This document shows positions 41,101-50,100 of a stretch of 64,000 bases of DNA, one piece after another; the stretch's first letter is position 1, and each line of letters begins with the position of its first letter. A model generated the notes under the pieces. That model saw only the letters and a list, made by a program, of their open reading frames with translations, had not been told where the DNA came from and ran no database searches. The DNA comes from Uloborus plumipes (lineage: Eukaryota > Arthropoda > Arachnida > Araneae > Uloboridae). The translations under genes and the position numbers were made by a program. The stretch lies in NCBI GenBank assembly GCA_038373865.1, contig JAXGGA010001663.1, positions 80,453 to 144,452 on the forward strand, written 5' to 3'.

Positions 41101-44100
41101 GGTAGACCGTAATAAAAAGAAGCAGATGAGGTAGCAACTAAGCATTTGAAGGCTTTGTCTATTGACGATCACGATTATATGCAATCTAATCTTTCGACAA
41201 GTAGTTGAGTTAAAAAACCAAACACTGAATCAGATTGATAAAAGCATTACTATTGATCCGCATGAACAGCGTAACAATGGTAAAAGTTCAAATAGCTAAC
41301 AGTTAAAAGAGTGACGTTTTATTTATTTATTTATTTATTTATTTATTGAGAGCTTGTTTTTAGCCAAACAAGAAATAGAAAATACCGCTCTACTTCACTG
41401 ACTGTATATTGCAAATGTGTAAAAGATGTTTTCTATTTCTCACCAAAAATCGCTAAACTTGAGAGCTTTTCTTAAGATTTGAGTAACTTTTAAGATTTCT
41501 TGTTCCAATAATGAGGGAGGCAATAATTTAAGTGCATAAACAATAATTTTTAGGTAGCTATAATTTTTAGGTTGCTATGAACAAAGATTGTTTTTCATTT
41601 TTCACTCAAGCATGATGTCCCCATTAAAATATCCACCCACAAAGCTTATAACTTGTTTTTAATTTAGCTTTGAAACTCTAAATTCTATACCGTGGAGAAA
41701 AACTGGTGCATCTCGATTGTCATGTAATGTCAATATTATGTGCATGCATTTTTTCAACTCCATGTTAGAAAATCTATGAGGAAATTATGCGTGAAATTGG
41801 AACAAAATGAACTACCTTATCTGATTTGTTTTCCAAATTTGTCTCTAAACAATTTTTAAATCAACTTTCTCAGACACAGTTGGGCACGGGACATTTCCGC
41901 CGCAGCGTAGGACATTTCCGCCGCAAAGTTTATCCCTACCTTACCCTTTATCCCTACCTTTCTTCTATACATCACTACAGGGAAGTGATGTCATGCTGTG
42001 TATTCATTTGTATTATATATTCTAAAAACTACAAGCGCGTAACACTTCTTATCCTAAAAAAAAAAAAAAAATCCAACGTCAAGGTGAAAAATGCAGAGCA
42101 CTATGAACACGAGAAATTCTTGACTTTCTAAACACGAAATTCACGTTCTTTTAGAACATGAAAAAAACATAGAAATCAGAAAAACACAGGATGGAGCATT
42201 TATCTATTCAAACTTCGCCAATATTACTCTACTTACTCCATCAGCGGATCAGTCCCGTCGTACGAAAAAGGAGGGAAAAAAACGCGGCGGAGATGTCTCA
42301 TGGTATGCAAGGTAGGTATAAACTTTGCTGCTTAAATGTCCTACGCTGCGGCGGAAATGTTCAGCCGCAAACACAAGCACAGAAGAACTTTATATGCAAC
42401 AATGATAAGCGAATAAATTTTAACAATTTTCTTTTGCAGGCATTGCAAGAAAAGTATCCTTTATCTTTTGCCGTTTTGTAAGTATAAAGATTTGATCAGT
42501 TTAATACAAGAATCCACCCTTGCGGTTTTCCAGAAAATAATATCCGGAAGCCTACATATGAGAATAAAAATAGTCAAGGTGGGAAAAAAAATCTATTTGT
42601 GCAAAATGCGCAACTATTTTTTTAATTTCCGTAATGGAAAATTTATGTAGAAATTATGCTTAAAGTTGGAACAAAAAAGAACTACCTGCCGGATTTTGAT
42701 TTTTTAAATTGGCTTCTTAACCATTTTTAAACCAACTAATTTACACACACAAAATGTCATTAAAATCGGTCCAGCTGGTTAAGGACAACAGTTCAATGAC
42801 AAACAGAGGCACAGAAGAAATGTACCTATAAAGCTAAACATATTTTAGCAATTTTCTTCCACAGATATTGCAAGAAAAGGTAAAGATCTTGTAAGTATGA
42901 AGATTTGATCAGTTTAATACAAGAATCCCCTTGCGGTTTTCCAGAAAATGATATCCGGCAGCATAAATCCTCCCAACCGATTCCAGTTGCTTCCGCATGT
43001 CGAAGAGGTAGAATCAGCGGCTGAATTTCTGATATAAAACAATTCCCGAGAACTCAGACATGAGAATAAAAATAGTCAAGGTGGGGAAAAAAGTCTATTT
43101 GTGCAAAATGTGCAACTTTATTTTCATGTGCATATTAGAAAAGTTGTGTGGAAATCATGCTTAAAAAAGGAACAAAAAAGAACCACCTGTCAGATTTTTT
43201 TTTTCAAATTGGTCTCTAAATCATTTTTAAGCATTTTATATCAGACACAGAAAATTTCATTAAAATCGGTCTAGCCTTTTAGTAGAAGCTCACTGATGAA
43301 CACAAACACAGAAGAAATTTAGACATGAAGATTATAAACATAGTTTAATAATTCTTCCGCAGACATTCCAAGAAAAGATACATTTATCCTTTATACTTTG
43401 CCATCTTGAGAGTACTAAGATTTGATCAGTTTAATACAGGAGTCCCCCCTTGCGGTTTTCCAGAAAATGATATCCGGCAGCCTAAATCCCCCCGACCGAT
43501 TCTAGTTGCTTCCACATGTCGAAGAGGCGGAATCAGCGGCCGAATTTCTGATAGAAAACAAATCCCGAGAACTCAGACGTGAGACTAAAGCAGTAATTAG
43601 AAACGGTCAGGGTGGGAAAAAACAGTCTATTTGTTCCACTTGAGGAAGGAAAAGAAAACAAGAGAAAGTACAAGATAGGGACAAGGAAAGAAATGGAGGT
43701 TCAACGCTTTCTTTTTCCCTTTCCGCTATTGGTCTTCGTCTTTTTCGCAAACAGAAAGGAGTGACTGGGAACTAAAAGGATAGATAAAACAGACAAAACC
43801 TATTTAATAAAGACGGAGGTGAAACTTTCTTTTTTAAAAAATGTTGAGTAAAGATTTACTGAAGGTTTTATTTCCTATGTATTTAGTCGAATATTTGTGA
43901 AACAATTTGGGTGATTTGTTGAAATTGGAATATTTTTTTCTCCGAAACAGGACACTATGCTTATCAAAAGATGCGTTTAATATATTGTTACAATTATTTT
44001 ACTATGTGTCACTTTTATCTTTTTATATGCTTCATTTTTTACAATGGGGCTCAATTTGGCTTTTATTTAATTGATTTTCACTCAAGTAAACCTTGGTTTT

Positions 44101-47100
44101 CAAACTTTTTTTTTGCCTACATGGTGAGTTTTCCTGCACTGCATCCGCAGCTATAACATGGCTTGGCGAAAAAAAAATAGGTTAGAATCAGTTTTGGCAA
44201 CTATTTTTTAACTAAACTAAATAAATAGCCACTAACTCTGTACCTCAGAACCAGACTAACGTAAGTCCACTTTCGTCATTTTTCGGTAGAAGGGAAAAAC
44301 GATTGTCGAATACATCGTTTTCCCCTCTACTGAAAAATGACGAAAGTGGACTTACGTTAGTCTGGTTCTGAGGTACAGAACTAAGGAAACAGTAATGACG
44401 AGAAATCACCAAATGCTGCCAAACTTGAGGACGTTTAGTGACATTTCGAGTCTAATAGGTGTAGTAAAAGTTTACAGGAATCTTGTAGTACCCTCTTCTC
44501 AAGCCATAAATATAGAGGTGCATATTGTTTGAGTGAGTTGGTTTCTGTCAGCTGTCTTTTATTTAGCTCTGCTCTGTTACACTTCGCTGCAAGGTTTTTT
44601 GACACTGGCGTCGTGACGTCAGCCAATGAAAAACGAGCTAGATAAAACGTCACAGCCTACTTGGCGAATTAGAGGAGATCCGTAACTGCCCTTGAGCTCT
44701 TATTGGCTCCGCGTAGCGACGCTTAGTATCAAGTTAAGTTGCTTTCTGGTATACTACATTCTGTTTCAGCTATGATTTTATTGTAATCGGAAGGGAATAC
44801 CTTGTGTTTACCGTTGTCAACGTTGTGTTTATGATTTGTTTAATTGCTGTTTATTGTACTGGAAATTGATAACTATTTGTACATATTTAACCCTTCACTG
44901 CACGATTTTTATATTTTCATGAAAATAATCATTTGTTACCTTTTAAATAGCCATGAGTTCAGGAAAAATGAAGAAAAAAATTAATCTTAAAAATGTGCAC
45001 CAAAAATGATGTTTTAATTGTTTGTTCTATATATGGCGAAAAGCACATAGCATATGCTTTGTATACCGATAAGTGAAATATTCTACAATGAGTTTTGTGC
45101 CATAAGTGGTATAAACAAATTTTCCACTAAGTGTATTTAAACATTTTTAGAACAAAGGAAATAATGACTAAGCACACTTTTAACGGAAATGCAGACACTC
45201 TTTCTTTCAAAAGCAAGAACTGTAATACCTAGACTAGTGCAACTAACTAATGCATAAAAATCACACTAAACTGTTATAGCAATGTTCCAGAAGGGGCACA
45301 AAGCTCAGTTTAACTGCATTTAAAAACCATAGGAATATATGAGGGTTTATTTGGTTTGTGCCAGATCTGGCACACCGTGCAGTGAAGGGTTAAATAAATT
45401 TGTTGTGTTTGTATACGGATCGAGTTATATATGTTTTAAGGGCATTCGAAGTAAAGACTGTTTCATAACACAATGCTTTGTAGTTTTAAGTTGTATTTTT
45501 GGATAGTTTAATATCTAACACTTTTTCTTTTTCTTTTCTTTTTTTAACACTTTTATTTTTTGAGTAATTGGAATAGACAATAATGTATTTGCAGTGCGGT
45601 CACACTCTAAAATGTTTTTTTTTTCTTTTGAGGACAATATATTTTAGTATGCTAAAACATTAGTAAAAACCAATTAAGTTAAAGAAATATTGTGCCGAAA
45701 ATCAAATTATAGTTTGTTTATTTTTTAAAATATGGTTTGATATGCATTTTTAAACTAACTTTTTTTTGAGAAATATTAAAAGGAATGTTCACTATTAAAA
45801 GGATTTATTTTATTAGTGGCAACTCGTACCGTGCAATTTAGTTTTAAAGTACAGATTGGAACATCACAATACATGCACTAAGACACAATGGTACAATTTA
45901 TAACAGGGGTGCCCATCCCCCCCCCAAGCTCAATGGCGCAAATTCCCCCCCAAAATGTTTCACAACCCTATCGTGATTTTTATCCCTTTTTATTTTATTT
46001 ATTTTTAAAATATTATTTATTTATTTTTTTAAATATTAATTATTTATTTTTCTAAATATTATTTTTTTAAATATTATTTATTTTTTTAATATTATTTTTT
46101 ATATTTTTAAAATAAAAACTATTATTTTTTTTGTATATTTTTAATATTTGTAAAGTACTAATTAAGCGCAGAATAGAATCGTTTTTTTTTCCCTTTCAGA
46201 GATTCCAAGCACACACACACACACATACAAACACAAAATAAAAAAAATAATAATAATAAAGAATTAACTTAATAAATAATTTACATTAAAAAATAAGTAA
46301 ATAATTTAATTTAAAAATAAATTAATAAATAATTTAAATAAATAAATAAATTAGTTTAAAAAATCCCCCCCCCCCAAAAAAACTTGATGGCGCAACTTGC
46401 GCCATAATCCCCCCCTGTGGGCACCCCTGATATATATAAAAAAAGAGGAACATTGCCGTAAGGTTATGAAATAGGATATCTGCTCTTTAGTTAAAAAGAA
46501 AAAAGTTTGTAACATTATAAACTGCTGTTCGCACTACTCAATAACTCCGAAGTGGTTTAAAGCAATAAGTAACCTCCCACAAGTCAGGGCTAACGAAGAA
46601 ACATGCAAAAAAACCACCATTAATGGAACACAGTACATGGATGGAATAAACGAGCTGCTGGTGTATTGCATCCGAAGTGGTTATTTGGAAGCTATTTTTG
46701 AGGTTGTTCAAATTTCTCGCTCCACATTGTGGACTTGTATTCTATGTGGTACTAAATAAAACTCTATACAGTAGTTATTGGAATGTTGTGAAGTTGTGAA
46801 ATATAAAAAGGGTGTTTTTAAACCTTTGCCCATTAAATTTTTCTTCATTAAAGTTCCACTATTTTTACTAAAATAATTCATTCAGCATCATATGTCTCAC
46901 AAGGCTGACAATAAGTGGTGAGAAAACTTTGTAAAAGAAGCATGATTGATTTGAAATACATGTCATAATTACTATCTCCTAATTTAAGGTAACTATGTAA
47001 TATTTTAGGAGAGTTTCTTCCTTCCATACCAACAAACAAAATAACACTTTCAAAACACATATGTTGCAGTTTAAAATAGATACATTGTGGCACAAAGTTA

Positions 47101-50100
47101 TCCTGATTGATTATACTTAAGTTAAGACGGACAAAAGAATTAAATATTTTAGAGGAAATACTAAACCAAAAAAGATCAATGCACTGCTTTAATGAAAGTC
47201 TAAAGCATTGAATCTTCGTTTGCTTGACTTCAACTTAAAGGCCAAAACGAAGAAAACCTCCACGAGAAAAACAAACTCGATTTAAATTCACACAGGGCTT
47301 TGACTCCTTTCAAGCGACTATTCCGTGTTATTCTCTCTTTAGTTTAATTTCCGTACCAGTGTTCCGTCTTTTCCGGGAGCTTCCCAATTCTGGTGTACAA
47401 AGAAAGACAACGGGGTGAATTTTCTATCCATTTTACGAACGCGACAGGAAAGACAACTTTTTTTGGAGCGTTTTTACTGAGAGTGGAACAACTGGGGTTT
47501 ATTTGCTTCAGCTATACCTTCTTTCTTTAATTACTTTTGTAACGTATTTTTTACGTTGCACAACTTTTGATACACTAAAAAAGAAATTACGAAATACTTT
47601 CACACATTTAGATAAGAAACATTTGTTGGGATTTTGAGTAAATTAAATTTTAATTCGTGAGCGAGCAGTATGAAAGCTGAAAAGCTAAAATCAAACAACC
47701 GGACGCGTGTATATATGAGTATTTTTAGGCAGATAAAACTTACATAAATACTGTATGAAAAAAGGATTTGTTCTAATTCTGAATTGTAAAAATATATGAA
47801 CAGGAATCGAATAAGAGTTCAAAAACAAAGGTTTAATGTTTGGATTTTTATGGACATGTACTAAAGTACAGTAACCCCTCGCGCTTTTCGGGGGACAAGA
47901 AAAAAGCGCGATATATCCGAAAGCGCGATATAACCGAGGTCATTAAAAATAGTTTTCTATCCAGCATGCAAGTAAATTATACGTACACGTACATAAAAAT
48001 TCATTTATTCGCCTTGAAATCTTGAGTTTTATCTGGAAGCATTTTCCAGTAGAGAGCAGCTTCATCAGCATTATAGATTTGCTCATCTACCAAGTCTAGC
48101 TCACAATTTTTCGATTCAATTCATCAGGAAAACATGCTGCTGCTGTATCATCGGCCGATCGTTCTTCCACGCAAATTTGTAATTGGCCTATACCGTGTCT
48201 TTTTTGCCACAAAATAAATTAGAAAGAGACCTTTTCTGAGCACCTTACATATTTTCTCAAAAATAGTTTCGAACTAAAAGTTTTTTTTTTGGGGGGGGGG
48301 GGAGACAAAAGAAAAGAGCGATATATCCGAATGAGCGATATAACGAGGGGCTACTGTATTTCATTTGATTTTTACTCCAGTTTATTTATTATTGAACCTA
48401 AACAGTTTTATGCTAACTCATAGAGATAGATTTGAAGTTACTGAGTTTTATTTTGACACGACAGTGAAGAGAAAAACATTATTGTAAATACTGTATTATG
48501 AAAATAAAAGAGCGTTTACGCGCTTCATAATTTGAGGGATTTTTTTTTTTTTTTTTGCAATATCAAAAAGTTATACACTTAAAGATTAACCACAATAACA
48601 ACAAAAGGCATAAAATAACAGCACACATTTTTCTCATCACATTCATTTATTCTGCTGAATTTTTAAACCTCCAAAAATATACTCCGAGGGCCCCGACAGC
48701 GATATTTTCCCTCTCCCTTACACAAAAAAGTTGCAATCAGCGTTATTTACATACGCAATTTGAGCGAGCCACTGCGTTATAGTGAAATATAGAGGAAAAT
48801 TCAAATTAATTTCCGTAAATATTTACGTAGAGATGAAATTTATCGAAACCAGTGTCTAGCTTGCAGCATTTATTTATCTAGTGGAATTGAAAATTGTTGA
48901 AAGTATAAATTTGAGCTGCCCTTCATAGTGGAATAGAAGCTAAGTTGCGTTTTTTGGCTGCATTTAAAAACTTGATTTTAGAAAAATGAACTTTACTATA
49001 TTTTAAATTAGTGTTACATAATTTGCCCTTCAAATACGATAATTGATTAAATAAATGTGAACAAATGATTATACCATTAGTAAAATTTCTCGTATCAAAA
49101 ATGATCAAGCATGTTGATTTCCTACTGTTAGAAATGTAATAAATATCATCACCTTTAAGTCGAATATTTTTTAACTAAAATGCATTTATTTATAGAAAAC
49201 CCTCACGATTACTTTTTTCGCACCAGAAGCATCAAATCAATAAAAGTTTAATTTGATTTTTTTTAACTAACGACTTTTTTTTTTCTTTCTAGAATTATTT
49301 TTAGTAAACAACTAAGAAAACTTCATTAGTTCCTGAAACATTAAAATTCTAATATCCCTTACAGCTAGGAATGCAAGGATAAGCAAATTGGCCGATTACT
49401 GAATACCGATTAATCGGCTAGTAAAATTATTAATCTTAGTTTCTTAGTGAAGGTATACTTAAAGAATAATATTTGAAAAATATTTTGTCGGCCGATTAAT
49501 CGCCGCCAAACTTACCGATTATTAACAATCGGCAAAGTGGCCGATTATGACCGATTTATCGGAACTGCCGATTAATCGGTGCATCCCTCCTTACAGCTAT
49601 GAGATGGAAAAATTGCTACGCTATTATGTAATACATATGCAAGTCTTCTTTGTACATAACGTACATAGCGTAATAATATAAATGAATCACGTATCTATGT
49701 ACTTTGACGACAGTAGGGTTTTTAATAAATAGGAAACTTGGTTCTTAAAGTAAAAATTTCAAAAATCTTATAAAAAAACGTGTTTCAAAATCATAAGAAT
49801 TTTTTTTTTTTTTTTTTTTGCAGTAAATATATCTGTGAAGCTCGGGATTAAAACTTACACAGTAAAATAAATCATAAACGGTTCTAAAAATAAAGGGCAG
49901 CTGATCTACCTAGTTTCTGCCACTAACATGTCTGGAAAAAAAGAAAAACATTTCTTGCTAAGAGTTAGTACCTTTCCAGAAAAATTCCGAAATCTCCCCA
50001 ATAATATCTAGTCACGTTACAGGAGTAAATCGGGAATTTCCCAAATAAACTCACTTTTATGGTAACAGTTGGGAACATTCCTGTTTTTAAATGAAAGCCC

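Noticed and set aside
48065..48110. CTGATGA on the minus strand, a possible hammerhead
   Set aside because: It lies in the Tigger transposase remnant (codons for NADEAA). Neither stem II nor a GAAA box follows at the right place.
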